Assembly (NCBI RefSeq): GCF_003248455.1
Contig: NZ_QFNM01000019.1
Location: 1 to 52,290, forward strand
Direction: 5' to 3'
DNA from: Brevundimonas sp.
GTDB taxonomy: Bacteria; Pseudomonadota; Alphaproteobacteria; Caulobacterales; Caulobacteraceae
Length of the DNA: 52,290 bases
The notes beneath the pieces were generated by a model. It saw only the letters and a list, made by a program, of their open reading frames with translations, did no database searches and was not told where the DNA came from. The translations under genes and the position numbers were made by a program. Below are positions 16,261-24,097 of this stretch, in pieces (position 1 is the first letter of the stretch; each line of letters begins with the position of its first letter).

Positions 16261-17779
16261 CAGCGGACTCCGCCAGGGCCGCGATCTCGAAGGCCTCGTC
16301 CGGTTCCACCGGCGCCTCCGGAGGCGTTTCGTCCTCATCGTCCGGGACCACGGCCCGGGATTTTACGGCGGGATCGGCGCAAGAGACCGGCGATTCAAAC
16401 AGGACTGGCCGCGCATCCACGACCACCTCTGCGAAATCGCCCATCGGCAGCTTCAGATGGCCGTCCTCGTCACCGATCCAAGCCACGTAAGCCAGCATCA
16501 GGTCGCGCCATTGTCCGTTCCACCAGTTTCGGCAAAAACCGCGCCGGAGCTTGTGCATCTTCTCCACGCTGTCGAGCGGCGTCTTGCCGTCGTGCGAGAA
16601 GATGATGGCCGCCTTCATGACGAAATGGGGCGTGTCCGTCATGACGGGCTTGGCGATGAAGCCGAGGTGCCAATAAACCCCGCGTTTCTGACTACGGCCC
16701 ACCATGGCCTTGCGCCTGCGTTTGCCGGTGTGATCGACAAAATAGGCGGTGTCCTTTTCGATCAGGTCCTTGGTGAAGAACCATGCGACCGAGTTGTCGG
16801 CCATCTCGAACGCGGACAATCCCTTGGCCGCCATGGCGTTGTTCCAGGATTGCCGCAGGAGATTGACGACCATGCGCCGGGCGTCCGCGCGTTTGACGCC
16901 GGGCATCGCCGCCGGCATCCCGGCTAACATGTCTTCCAGCGGCAAGGTGTAGCGACGCTCGATGACCTGTTCCGGCAGCGCGAGCTTCAGGTCCACTTCC
17001 GTGCCGAACGTCCCCACCAGCCTGAAGTATTTGAACCAGGGGAGACGGGTCTCGGACATGACGCTCGAGACCGCCGTCTCGGCGACGCCGAGCGAGAAGA
17101 GGGACACTTGGGGAGGCATCGCGGCAATTGGGAGCCAGTTCGAATAGAGCTGCTCGGGCTCGATCCGGGGCATTTGATCGGCGTCGGACCGTCGGAGGCA
17201 CCAGGCTGCGACGTCAGCCGGAGCGATTGCGCCCTTCGGCACGCCGTCACGCTCAAGGACCTGAAAGACTCTCGCCAGGGCGGGAGCCCATCCGGCCTTG
17301 AAGTCGATGACGTTCTTGCGGGCGATATTGGCTTTGAAGTCGGAAAAGGGGACATCGTCGACCCTGACCGGCAGGAGGAAATTGGCGATCTTGTCGCTGC
17401 GCTCCACCGTGACGGCGAGGTGGATTTCGTCTTTCACGCCCTCCTTGTTCAAGGCGGCGGCGGAAACGACGAGGATGAATTTCGCCGTGTGATGGCGAAT
17501 GGCCTCTTCGATGTCGTCCCAGAACAGCTCCCCGCCGATCAGCTTGGTGACATCCGACCAGACTTCATAGCCTGCGCTGGCGAGTTGAACGCCGAGCCAT
17601 CGGACGAAATCGTTCTCCTCCGGATTGGCATGGCTGATAAAGACGAGGCGACGGCCGGGTCCGGAGTCCGTTTGAGGCGATGGCGAGGTCACGGATGATG
17701 GAATCACTCGGGAACCATAGCGTGATTTCCAATACTCTTCCTGTTTTGTTCCGCCGCGCTGTTTGTTGATCCGTCGCAC
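16253..17779 (-). CDS. TIR-APAZ protein of a SPARTA short-Argonaute system
   Basis: A 508-residue ORF from GTG 17779. The TIR domain begins near residue 44 (RLVFISHANPEENDFVRWL, YEVWSDVTKLIGGELFWDDIEEAI), with the likely catalytic Glu in DDIEEAI. The rest is the APAZ region that docks on the Argonaute (PEQLYSNWLPIAAMPPQVSL and beyond). Known partners are about 450 residues, so the true start may be an internal GTG near codon 25 or 30; no strong ribosome site decides it. On activation these proteins hydrolyse NAD and kill the infected or plasmid-bearing cell. It starts 20 nt after the nucleotidyltransferase gene upstream. Confidence 0.88.
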   Translation of the reverse strand: MRRINKQRGGTKQEEYWKSRYGSRVIPSSVTSPSPQTDSGPGRRLVFISHANPEENDFVRWLGVQLASAGYEVWSDVTKLIGGELFWDDIEEAIRHHTAKFILVVSAAALNKEGVKDEIHLAVTVERSDKIANFLLPVRVDDVPFSDFKANIARKNVIDFKAGWAPALARVFQVLERDGVPKGAIAPADVAAWCLRRSDADQMPRIEPEQLYSNWLPIAAMPPQVSLFSLGVAETAVSSVMSETRLPWFKYFRLVGTFGTEVDLKLALPEQVIERRYTLPLEDMLAGMPAAMPGVKRADARRMVVNLLRQSWNNAMAAKGLSAFEMADNSVAWFFTKDLIEKDTAYFVDHTGKRRRKAMVGRSQKRGVYWHLGFIAKPVMTDTPHFVMKAAIIFSHDGKTPLDSVEKMHKLRRGFCRNWWNGQWRDLMLAYVAWIGDEDGHLKLPMGDFAEVVVDARPVLFESPVSCADPAVKSRAVVPDDEDETPPEAPVEPDEAFEIAALAESADD

Positions 17780-17799
17780 GCTTCGCCGTCGCGATCTCG

Positions 17800-18558
17800 C
17801 TAGAGGTTGTAGACGGCCTTGAGCCGCGCGACGAGTTGCCCCGCGTCAGGCGGCGTGAGTTTCAGCGCCTTCGGATCGAAGGTTTTGTCCGCCTCGACCG
17901 CTTCGACAAAGGCCCGCAGATCGGCGGCGATTCCATCCGGGAGCGCCAGGGTAACCGCCGGCCCCAACAGCTGAAGGAGCTTGAACACATCGTTGCGATG
18001 CTTGGTGACATTGCGGCTATCGACCTGCTGGCCGTCCGCCCGGTCGCGCGCCAGGTTGTTGTAGGCGAACGCCTTGAAGGGAATGAGGGTCTGGACGTCG
18101 ATGACAGGGACGCCGTCTATCTCCGTCGTTCCGTCCTTGAGCAAGGCGTAATAGGCGTCGTCGAGCAGCATGGCTGACAGGCTCTCGACCGTCCCGTCCA
18201 GCGGTATGGGCGTGAGGCGCGCGCCCTCCGGCACAGTGATGACATCGGGCAACCGCGAGAACAGCTCGATCATCGCCGGATAGATCTTGTCGGAGGGATG
18301 GGTGAACCGGAAGAAATCCCTCGCACCGTCGCTGCGTTCGCGGGTCTGGTAGCCGCCGACGTCGATGAAGGCCCAGAAGGATCGGACGAACTCCGGCTTC
18401 AGGGCCTCGAGACAGAGGACCAGGTCGAGGTCCTTGGTCGGTCGGAACGGCAGACCGGCGTCGGTCATATGGATTTCGGCCGCCGCCCCGCCGATCAATG
18501 TGTACTGATCTTCAAATCCAACGAAGGCCGCCTTGAACACATCAATGCCTACGACCAT
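17800..18558 (-). CDS. Nucleotidyltransferase-fold protein, AbiEii-like toxin candidate
   Basis: A 252-residue protein starting ATG 18558 (MVVGIDVFKAAFVGFEDQYT), overlapping the upstream gene by 10 nt. The nucleotidyltransferase signature is LIGGAAAEIHMTDAGLPFRP followed by TKDLDLVL: the GG motif and DxD metal ligands. A later conserved Lys region (LIPFKAFAYNNLARDRADG) fits AbiEii-like or DUF6036-like proteins. With the upstream wHTH gene it forms a second toxin-antitoxin-like pair, different from the 1.9-3.6 kb pair. TIR-APAZ follows 20 nt downstream. Confidence 0.72.
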   Translation of the reverse strand: MVVGIDVFKAAFVGFEDQYTLIGGAAAEIHMTDAGLPFRPTKDLDLVLCLEALKPEFVRSFWAFIDVGGYQTRERSDGARDFFRFTHPSDKIYPAMIELFSRLPDVITVPEGARLTPIPLDGTVESLSAMLLDDAYYALLKDGTTEIDGVPVIDVQTLIPFKAFAYNNLARDRADGQQVDSRNVTKHRNDVFKLLQLLGPAVTLALPDGIAADLRAFVEAVEADKTFDPKALKLTPPDAGQLVARLKAVYNL

Positions 18559-19571
18559 CCGAAGGGCTCCATGAGGGTGTCGACGGCCTGATCGAGGCGT
18601 TCGTCGTGACGGTCCTCCAGGCTGAGATACAGGGAGAGGCGATCCACGACCGGACCATGATGGCAAAGCAGACGGGGATCGTAGGACCAGGTTTCGATGC
18701 GGATGGCTTCCGGGTCCCGATCGTCGGCCGGCTGAAGGTCGTGCTGGTAGACCAGCCCCTTCCACTGACGTGCGGAGACCGCCCGGGCTTCATGAACGGG
18801 AGGACCGAGGAGGGTGTAATCCGACAAAGCGGATTCCCCGGCCAGCGGCAGCGCCCGGACTTCGGGAAACGGCTTGACCAGGCGACGGGCACGGACGGGC
18901 GACTGAAGCAAATCACGCACCGCCCGCCAGAGGTCGTCGCCCTCCTGCTTGAAAGCGATGCGACGCTCCCGGCCGCGAACATCGATGTTGAGGATGTCAT
19001 GCCGCTGCAGTTCATCGACCACCCGCCCGGTGCTCATGGCGGAATATTGAAACCGCTCGGCCAAGGACTTGGGCGTCTGGCCATCGAGGTCCTCACGAAG
19101 CAACGAGGCCAGGACCACGACCTGGGCGGCCGGCGTCAACTGTTCCACGGCCGGCCGGACCTCGGACCGGAAATACTCGCGCAGATCGGCGCCGAGCTCG
19201 GGCAGGAACAGCTGATTGCCGGGAACGATGAAGTTGACGCCCTGCTGGATAAGACGCTGGCGGTTGGCCGAGCTCAGGGCGTCGGTCAGGAAGACAACCA
19301 CGAACGCGTCCGATGTCGAGCGGGCGGTCTGGATATGTTTGGCGATCGTCGCCGGCGTTTCCGCGTCCTGGCCGGGCGTAGCGAGAATGAGCAGCTTTCG
19401 TCCGAATAGGCTCGTTTCGGCGAGACGATAGCGACCCGTCAGGAAGAACGGCAGGAGGCGTACGTCGGCGTCTTTGAACGTCAATCGGATGTCGAACAGC
19501 TGCGTGACGTAGGCCGCCGCATCTTCGAAAAGACGGCCCAGGCTCCCAAAAGATGTCACGTTCGATAACAT
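18549..19571 (-). CDS. Winged-helix protein, putative antitoxin/autorepressor paired with a nucleotidyltransferase
   Basis: A 340-residue protein. A wHTH segment lies mid-protein (LTPAAQVVVLASLLREDLDG, then KSLAERFQYSAMSTGRVVDELQRHDIL), with an alpha/beta N-terminal part (LLILATPGQDAETPATIAKH, DAFVVVFLTDALSSANRQRL). Putative antitoxins upstream of nucleotidyltransferases often have this wHTH layout. I chose ATG 19571 because TTGAAT/TATCGT promoter boxes with a 17-nt spacer place the mRNA start on it; an upstream ATG at 19604 is the alternative. It overlaps the toxin candidate by 10 nt. Confidence 0.68.
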   Translation of the reverse strand: MLSNVTSFGSLGRLFEDAAAYVTQLFDIRLTFKDADVRLLPFFLTGRYRLAETSLFGRKLLILATPGQDAETPATIAKHIQTARSTSDAFVVVFLTDALSSANRQRLIQQGVNFIVPGNQLFLPELGADLREYFRSEVRPAVEQLTPAAQVVVLASLLREDLDGQTPKSLAERFQYSAMSTGRVVDELQRHDILNIDVRGRERRIAFKQEGDDLWRAVRDLLQSPVRARRLVKPFPEVRALPLAGESALSDYTLLGPPVHEARAVSARQWKGLVYQHDLQPADDRDPEAIRIETWSYDPRLLCHHGPVVDRLSLYLSLEDRHDERLDQAVDTLMEPFGWS

Positions 19572-19620
19572 TGGACTGCACGATAACACTGGCAATGTTA
19601 CCATTCAATCTAATGTTATT
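19564..19620 (-). promoter_or_regulatory. Promoter with nested AATGTTA operator repeats
   Basis: Four half-sites share one dyad centre at 19592: GATAACATT (19564-19572) pairs with AATGTTATT (19612-19620), and GATAACACT (19582-19590) pairs with AATGTTACC (19594-19602). Half-site steps are 18, 12 and 18 nt. The -35 TTGAAT (19608-19603) and -10 TATCGT (19585-19580) lie inside the array, and the predicted transcript starts at the ATG of the wHTH gene. This is the expected operator of an autorepressing antitoxin, and it probably drives the whole toxin-antitoxin/SPARTA unit. Confidence 0.65.
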
Positions 19621-19674
19621 ATTGTTGTCGTGGCGGCGTTTCAGGCACCGGTCCGCGCCTCCAATCCGCTAACG

Positions 19675-21198
19675 TCAGGCTCGGGGCTCCATTGGAAGAA
19701 GGTCCGCATCACGTTCGAGGTCTTCGCGCCTGAGCCGACGCCCCTCCAGGAGCAGCCAGTCGAGTCGTTCCCGGAGTTGATCGTCAGAAAAGCGGGGCGC
19801 CCAGGCGAGCGGCGTCAGTTCGATGAGCGCCTCCTCCTGGCCCATCCGGAACTCCCCCGTCAGGGTGGTCAGTTCGATGGTCAGGCTGATGCTCTGGGAC
19901 CGATGCCGGTTGTAGTCGTCGATCAGCCCCAGATACTCAGAGTTCTCATCTGCGCGCGCTCGCGCAGCCGGGAGGTCGACGTCGTGTTTTCGGTTGGGCG
20001 CGATATCGGTCACGAGATCACGAAGATCGGAGACGCTCAGCGCATTCTCCGAATACGAGGCGTCGATCGATCGCAGGTCCGTCACGACCTGGCGGCAGTC
20101 CTGACAGATGTACACGACCCGATAGGATCGGAACGCCCCCATCCAGCTCTCGTCCCCGACGCGCCAGAACAAGGCCTGGGGATCGCGCTCGGCCGTGAAA
20201 ACCATGTGACGATGCAGGCGTCCCGTCCATTTGCCCTTTCCCGAAAGTCGGAGCGCCTCGCTCCGATCGCGCCGGCAGACCTCGCACCGCCAGTCCGGGA
20301 CGACCCGCCGCCAGGGTGTCTCGACGCCTTGGGAGGTCCTGAAGGCCGCGAGGTCTTCGAGGCTCGGTCTTCGCGAGCCGGTCCGCTTGAGACGGGGCGA
20401 AATTCCAAAGCCGTCGTGACGAACCGAGCGCTCCGAAACGATGCCGGGTATCCGATAAAGGCTTTCTGCGTCGTGGCCCTGCTGCGATGCGAGGCGGGGC
20501 ACGATCGACGTCAGGACGTGTGGGCTCCAGAACTGCGGTGGATTGCCCTGGATGCGATGACCTCCCGCTTTCAGACGCCCCGCAAGGATGTCGAGAAAGG
20601 CGAGCCGGTCCGCGACGTCGCTCTCGACCTCGTTCCAGACGTCACGGACCGTCTCATCGTCGATCCCATGCATCCGGTTGGGCTTCACCTGGATGAAGCG
20701 CATGATCTCGCGGGGCGAGAAGCTGAAATAGCTGGGGATCAGGTCGCCGAGCCGGCCCTTGGCCTTCCCCTCGGCCGTATTGCAGTCGTTGCAGATCAGG
20801 GTGGTGAAGAACCGCATGGTGAGGTCCTTGCAGGCGTCGACGCCGCGCCGAAGGTCCCGGGCTTCCGGGGTCCGGTCCTCGGTGTTCACCAACGAGCCAA
20901 CCATCTTTTTGGCGTGATCGCGCAGGTGGTCGTGATGCCATTCCAGCTGGCACAGAAGGACACCGTTATCGCTGACCCGCGCGATCTCGGGCTTGCGGCG
21001 CTGACAGGCCTTACAGACCCAGTCACGCCGGACCTCGGCCCAGTTGCTGTTCAGATTGAGCTTTTGCGCGCCCAGGCTGAGCATCAGGGCCTTGGTTTGC
21101 CGGCTCCAGGCGCCGTCTGCCTGGGGCAGCAGGGACTCAAGGTCCTCGTCGGAAACCGCTCTGAGGTCGGGCATGACGAGAGAGAAGGATGCGGTCAT
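19675..21198 (-). CDS. Protein with two HNH/zinc-ribbon-like modules, nuclease candidate
   Basis: A 507-residue protein. Module 1 (about residues 60-150) has CKACQRRKPEIARVS, then LEWHHDHLRDHAKK and LICNDCNTAEGKAKG: paired CxxC knuckles around an H-x-DH core, the layout of HNH endonucleases. Module 2 (about 300-400) repeats it as CEVCRRDRSEAL, LHRHMVFTAERDP and YICQDCRQVVTDL, but lacks the DH core. One module may therefore cut and the other bind. The last 100 residues have no recognised motif. It is downstream of two unknown genes on the same strand, inside the defence island, and may be a restriction-like effector. Confidence 0.6.
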   Translation of the reverse strand: MTASFSLVMPDLRAVSDEDLESLLPQADGAWSRQTKALMLSLGAQKLNLNSNWAEVRRDWVCKACQRRKPEIARVSDNGVLLCQLEWHHDHLRDHAKKMVGSLVNTEDRTPEARDLRRGVDACKDLTMRFFTTLICNDCNTAEGKAKGRLGDLIPSYFSFSPREIMRFIQVKPNRMHGIDDETVRDVWNEVESDVADRLAFLDILAGRLKAGGHRIQGNPPQFWSPHVLTSIVPRLASQQGHDAESLYRIPGIVSERSVRHDGFGISPRLKRTGSRRPSLEDLAAFRTSQGVETPWRRVVPDWRCEVCRRDRSEALRLSGKGKWTGRLHRHMVFTAERDPQALFWRVGDESWMGAFRSYRVVYICQDCRQVVTDLRSIDASYSENALSVSDLRDLVTDIAPNRKHDVDLPAARARADENSEYLGLIDDYNRHRSQSISLTIELTTLTGEFRMGQEEALIELTPLAWAPRFSDDQLRERLDWLLLEGRRLRREDLERDADLLPMEPRA

Positions 21199-21309
21199 CG
21201 AGGAATCCGGATGTTCAGGACGAACTGCCTCGAGTGTGCGCCAGATTCGGACGTCCGCTCGCCTTCAACTCTGGGATTTCCAATTCCGAAGCTCGCGGGT
21301 CAGGCGTCG

Positions 21310-21741
21310 TCAAGCGCGTCCGGCCGGCGCGCCGCCTGACTCCGCCAAGGGCAGCTCCATCGCGTAGCACCAGTAGATCAACAGGGCCTCGGTCAGCGCC
21401 TTGTCATCCAGTCCCGAAGGAAAGGTCGTTCCTGCACGCTCGCCAGCGATTTCATTGACCTGGATCACTGAAAGCGCCTGCGTCAGGCGAGAGCCCAACA
21501 CCCGGCCGGCCTCCGGCGAAACCCGTTTCCAGCGCTTGAGGCGCACGCGATCCTGGATCGCCGCGTCGGCTGCGGGCTCCGATGCCGGTGCATAGGCGAC
21601 GTCGCGCCAAGGAGCGAAATACTGCGCCTCCGGCCAGAGCAACCGAGACTGGTCGCCCCAAGGGATGACGACCGGCCTGCTCGCTTCCGGCCGCGAAATC
21701 GCGTTTTCGCAGAACGTGCTCAGAAGCTCGAACTTGTCCAT
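21310..21741 (-). CDS. Hypothetical protein (143 residues)
   Basis: A 143-residue protein starting MDKFELLSTFCENAISRPEA. It has a charged, helical C-terminal half (RLTQALSVIQVNEIAGERAG, LTEALLIYWCYAMELPLAE) and no motif I recognise. It lies 33 nt after the HEPN-like gene and 111 nt before the double-HNH gene, all on the minus strand, so co-transcription is likely. Function unknown. Confidence 0.55.
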   Translation of the reverse strand: MDKFELLSTFCENAISRPEASRPVVIPWGDQSRLLWPEAQYFAPWRDVAYAPASEPAADAAIQDRVRLKRWKRVSPEAGRVLGSRLTQALSVIQVNEIAGERAGTTFPSGLDDKALTEALLIYWCYAMELPLAESGGAPAGRA

Positions 21742-21774
21742 ATCGGTCTCACCAGGCCCTGAAGGACGACGCCG

Positions 21775-22299
21775 TCATCGCTGTCTGAGGTTCGGCGCCG
21801 GAAGGTCGTTGAGCTCACAGATCAGGGCCCGACAGCGATCGAATATGATCGCTGCCAGGTTCGGCGGATAGACGTGCTCGCTCCCGTGGGCGATTTCGTT
21901 GCGAATATGGACGAGCAACTGGTGATCGTCGCCCCACTGACTTTTCTGCGGTGGCGACAGAATGTTCCGATCAACCGCATAGCCCAGGCGCCTTGCGAGG
22001 CCGGGCATCTTCTTGGCGTCAGCGCCCAGTCGGGTCTTCAGCGCGAACTCGAGACTGGCCAGGGCCTGGCCGGCGGCGACCACCATCAGTTCATAGTCGA
22101 GCCAGCCATAGATCAAGGCGTTCAACGCGCGCGCGTAGATCCTGACCACGACGTCCGGCGCGCCCGCAGGTAGCTCCAGATCGGCGACCATGTCGTAGTG
22201 GTCGCGGAAGCTCAACGGGCGCAGGCCGTCGACCGGGTCGTCCGTCATCACGATCCGGTATCGGGCGTCAGGCTCCAGGGCCTCCGCGTAGGTTTTCAT
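21775..22299 (-). CDS. HEPN-like hypothetical protein
   Basis: A 174-residue protein starting MKTYAEALEPDARYRIVMTD. Long helices (RIYARALNALIYGWLDYELM, GQALASLEFALKTRLG) lead to LVHIRNEIAHGSEHVYPP, which has the R-N-x3-H form of HEPN RNase or kinetochore-type domains. HEPN proteins in such islands are often RNA-cleaving toxins or antitoxin partners of nucleotidyltransferases. It is the first gene of a minus-strand group with the 143-residue protein and the double-HNH protein. It is divergent from the DUF7662 gene. Confidence 0.55.
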   Translation of the reverse strand: MKTYAEALEPDARYRIVMTDDPVDGLRPLSFRDHYDMVADLELPAGAPDVVVRIYARALNALIYGWLDYELMVVAAGQALASLEFALKTRLGADAKKMPGLARRLGYAVDRNILSPPQKSQWGDDHQLLVHIRNEIAHGSEHVYPPNLAAIIFDRCRALICELNDLPAPNLRQR

Positions 22300-22347
22300 T
22301 CGCGTCTGTCCCTTGGCAATGACGCCGCTGTCCGGTTTTGTGGGTCG

Positions 22348-22614
22348 ATGGGCAAGTATGATCCGCTTCGGGACTATCTTCGCAAGCAGAAGACCGATGA
22401 ACTCGAGCTCTCCTTCGCCGAAATGGAGCGCAAGATCGGTTATATGCTGCCCAAGAGCGCGAGCCTGCCGCAGTGGTGGGCGAACACGACCGACCCGGCA
22501 ACAACCCACGTTCAACGCAAGGCCTGGGGCGACGCCGGCTTCGACGCCTTCCTGATCGCCGGCGCCGACCGCGTCCGTTTCAAGCGGGTCCAATCGACCC
22601 GGTCCGCCCGCTAG
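22348..22614 (+). CDS. DUF7662-like small protein
   Basis: An 88-residue protein starting MGKYDPLRDYLRKQKTDELE. The order KYDPLRDYL, LSFAEMERKIGYMLPKSASL, PQWWANTTD, HVQRKAWGDAGF matches a small protein family I know as DUF7662, common in bacterial accessory genomes. The Trp-rich middle suggests a compact fold. It is divergent from the HEPN-like gene and converges by 3 nt on the AlpA-like gene. Function is not established. Confidence 0.65.
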   Translation: MGKYDPLRDYLRKQKTDELELSFAEMERKIGYMLPKSASLPQWWANTTDPATTHVQRKAWGDAGFDAFLIAGADRVRFKRVQSTRSAR

Positions 22615-23015
22615 CCTCCGAAGTCGAACGCAGCCTGGTTCTCCGGAACACCAGATTTCCGTTTCCGACGGCTCCTGACGGGCTGATCCGAGCCTGTCGC
22701 AGCCTCAGGCGCCGGTGATTGACGAGGCTCTTCCAGGGTTCTCCTGACTGGCTGTTTAACCGGCTCAGGCGCTGCCACTATGGCCCGGGGCTCCGGCAGA
22801 CGCCTCGGTGTCCTCGCCCGTCGCCACGCCAGAAGCTCGCTCTGCCACCATCCGACCCGGTTTTGCGAGACCTGGACGCAGGCCGGGAAATCTCCGGTCT
22901 TCTGCATGCGCCAGACCGTTGTCCGGCTCAGACCGCAGATCACCTTCACCTGCGACCAGGGGAGAATCCGGTCTTCCAAATCGTCGAACGGAGGCGGCTC
23001 GCTCACACTGTCCAT
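22611..23015 (-). CDS. AlpA-like DNA-binding regulator
   Basis: A 134-residue protein starting MDSVSEPPPFDDLEDRILPW. The AlpA/MerR-like helix-turn-helix is WSQVKVICGLSRTTVWRMQK followed by FPACVQVSQNRVGWWQSELLAW. The C-terminal half is a Pro/Arg-rich linker. AlpA-type proteins act as activators or excision factors of mobile elements. It ends the long Trb operon, overlapping the 68-residue gene upstream by 13 nt. Confidence 0.8.
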   Translation of the reverse strand: MDSVSEPPPFDDLEDRILPWSQVKVICGLSRTTVWRMQKTGDFPACVQVSQNRVGWWQSELLAWRRARTPRRLPEPRAIVAAPEPVKQPVRRTLEEPRQSPAPEAATGSDQPVRSRRKRKSGVPENQAAFDFGG

Positions 23016-23209
23016 GACACCGCCTCGTCCGCCCGGCGCTCCAGAACCTCGGCCAGCAATCGGGCGTCTCGCGCTGCATCCACCGGATCTCGAACCTCCC
23101 AGGTGCGAAGAACGTCCTTCAGGGCGAAGCTGACCGCCGGGTCGAGCAGCAGGTCTGCCACGCTGGGCGCCCACTCCGTTCTGAACCCTTCCAATCCCGC
23201 CTCAGCCAT
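23003..23209 (-). CDS. Small hypothetical protein (68 residues)
   Basis: A 68-residue helical protein (MAEAGLEGFRTEWAPSVADL, DAARDARLLAEVLERRADE). Overlaps of 8 nt with the gene before it and 13 nt with the gene after it show translational coupling in the operon and support it being real. It has no signal peptide or membrane segment and no motif I recognise. Confidence 0.6.
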   Translation of the reverse strand: MAEAGLEGFRTEWAPSVADLLLDPAVSFALKDVLRTWEVRDPVDAARDARLLAEVLERRADEAVSWTV

Positions 23210-23483
23210 GACGCCGACCCCTGGCCGCGGGCGGGGCAGACGCGCGAAGGTCGCTGACCTGGTTCAAGGCCCAGGCGCGAAGCACGCCACGCGGATAGTA
23301 GGGCCTGTGCCGAACGTGGAGACAGGGGGGGCCGTTGCCTCCGGTGGACCACAGCCGGGCGAGGGTCTCCGGCTTCATGCGGATGCCGAACTGCACCAGA
23401 AAGGCGGAGGCTTCCTTGCGGGTCAGCAGATCCTCATCGGCGGCGTCAGTCACCGCGGCCACCGGTTCTGTTGCGGGGATCAT
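23202..23483 (-). CDS. Small DNA-binding-like protein (93 residues)
   Basis: Starts MIPATEPVAAVTDAADEDLL. The segment LTRKEASAFLVQFGIRMKPE then TLARLWSTGGNGPPCLHVRH resembles the HTH_17/excisionase fold used by element regulators. The C-terminus is Arg-rich. It is coupled by a 4-nt overlap to the transglycosylase gene and by 8 nt to the next small gene. It probably regulates transfer or excision; the function is inferred. Confidence 0.65.
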   Translation of the reverse strand: MIPATEPVAAVTDAADEDLLTRKEASAFLVQFGIRMKPETLARLWSTGGNGPPCLHVRHRPYYPRGVLRAWALNQVSDLRASAPPAARGRRHG

Positions 23484-24097
23484 CGATCAGTCTCCGGCGC
23501 ACGGCACTCCCGGGAACTGCGGGCGCCCCTCCCGGCCGAGAGCGCGAGGTAGCAGTCAACCGCTGCGGCCACATAGGCTTGCGTCTCCGCTATGTTCGGT
23601 ATGCGCCCGAGCCGGGCGACGCGATCCGGCCCCGAATTATACGCCGCGAACGCAAGCCGGACGTCCCCGAAACGCAGCAGTTGCCGGGCCAGATAGTCCG
23701 CCCCGCCGTTGAGGTTCTCGATCGGATCGAACGGGTTCCTGACCGCGAGATCCGCCGCCGTTCCCGGCATCAACTGCGTCAGGCCACTGGCCCCGACCGG
23801 AGACACAGCATCGACCCGGTATGCGGATTCCACGATCACCAGGGCATGGAGCATCTTGGGGTCGATCCCATGCCGCTCGGCGGCGACGGCGATCGCGTCC
23901 ATGAACGGCTGGGACAGGGGCGGAAGTCGGGGCGTGAGGTCATCGACGCCGGCCACGTCCGACACAGGCTGCGCGGCGGGACGGCGGAACAGGTCGCCGC
24001 CGGCGTTGCGCCAGTCGACCGATTGCGCGGAGGCCGAACCCGCCGCCAACGGCAGGGCCAGGGACAGGGCCGCTGTGGCCAGCAACGATCTCACCAT
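23480..24097 (-). CDS. Lytic transglycosylase of the conjugation machinery
   Basis: A 205-residue protein with a signal peptide (MVRSLLATAALSLALPLAAG, SASA cleavage region). The SLT domain follows: HGIDPKMLHALVIVESAYRV with the catalytic Glu in VIVESAY, VSPVGASGLTQLMPGTAADL, and FAAYNSGPDRVARLG. Such enzymes open the peptidoglycan so a type IV channel can be built (VirB1 role). It overlaps the peptidase gene by 7 nt and belongs to the Trb operon. I chose ATG 24097 because the signal peptide begins there. Confidence 0.88.
   Translation of the reverse strand: MVRSLLATAALSLALPLAAGSASAQSVDWRNAGGDLFRRPAAQPVSDVAGVDDLTPRLPPLSQPFMDAIAVAAERHGIDPKMLHALVIVESAYRVDAVSPVGASGLTQLMPGTAADLAVRNPFDPIENLNGGADYLARQLLRFGDVRLAFAAYNSGPDRVARLGRIPNIAETQAYVAAAVDCYLALSAGRGARSSRECRAPETDR

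Noticed and set aside
19630..21339. A 569-residue plus-strand ORF
   Set aside because: It is antisense to the double-HNH gene, whose paired cysteine knuckles make the minus-strand reading convincing.
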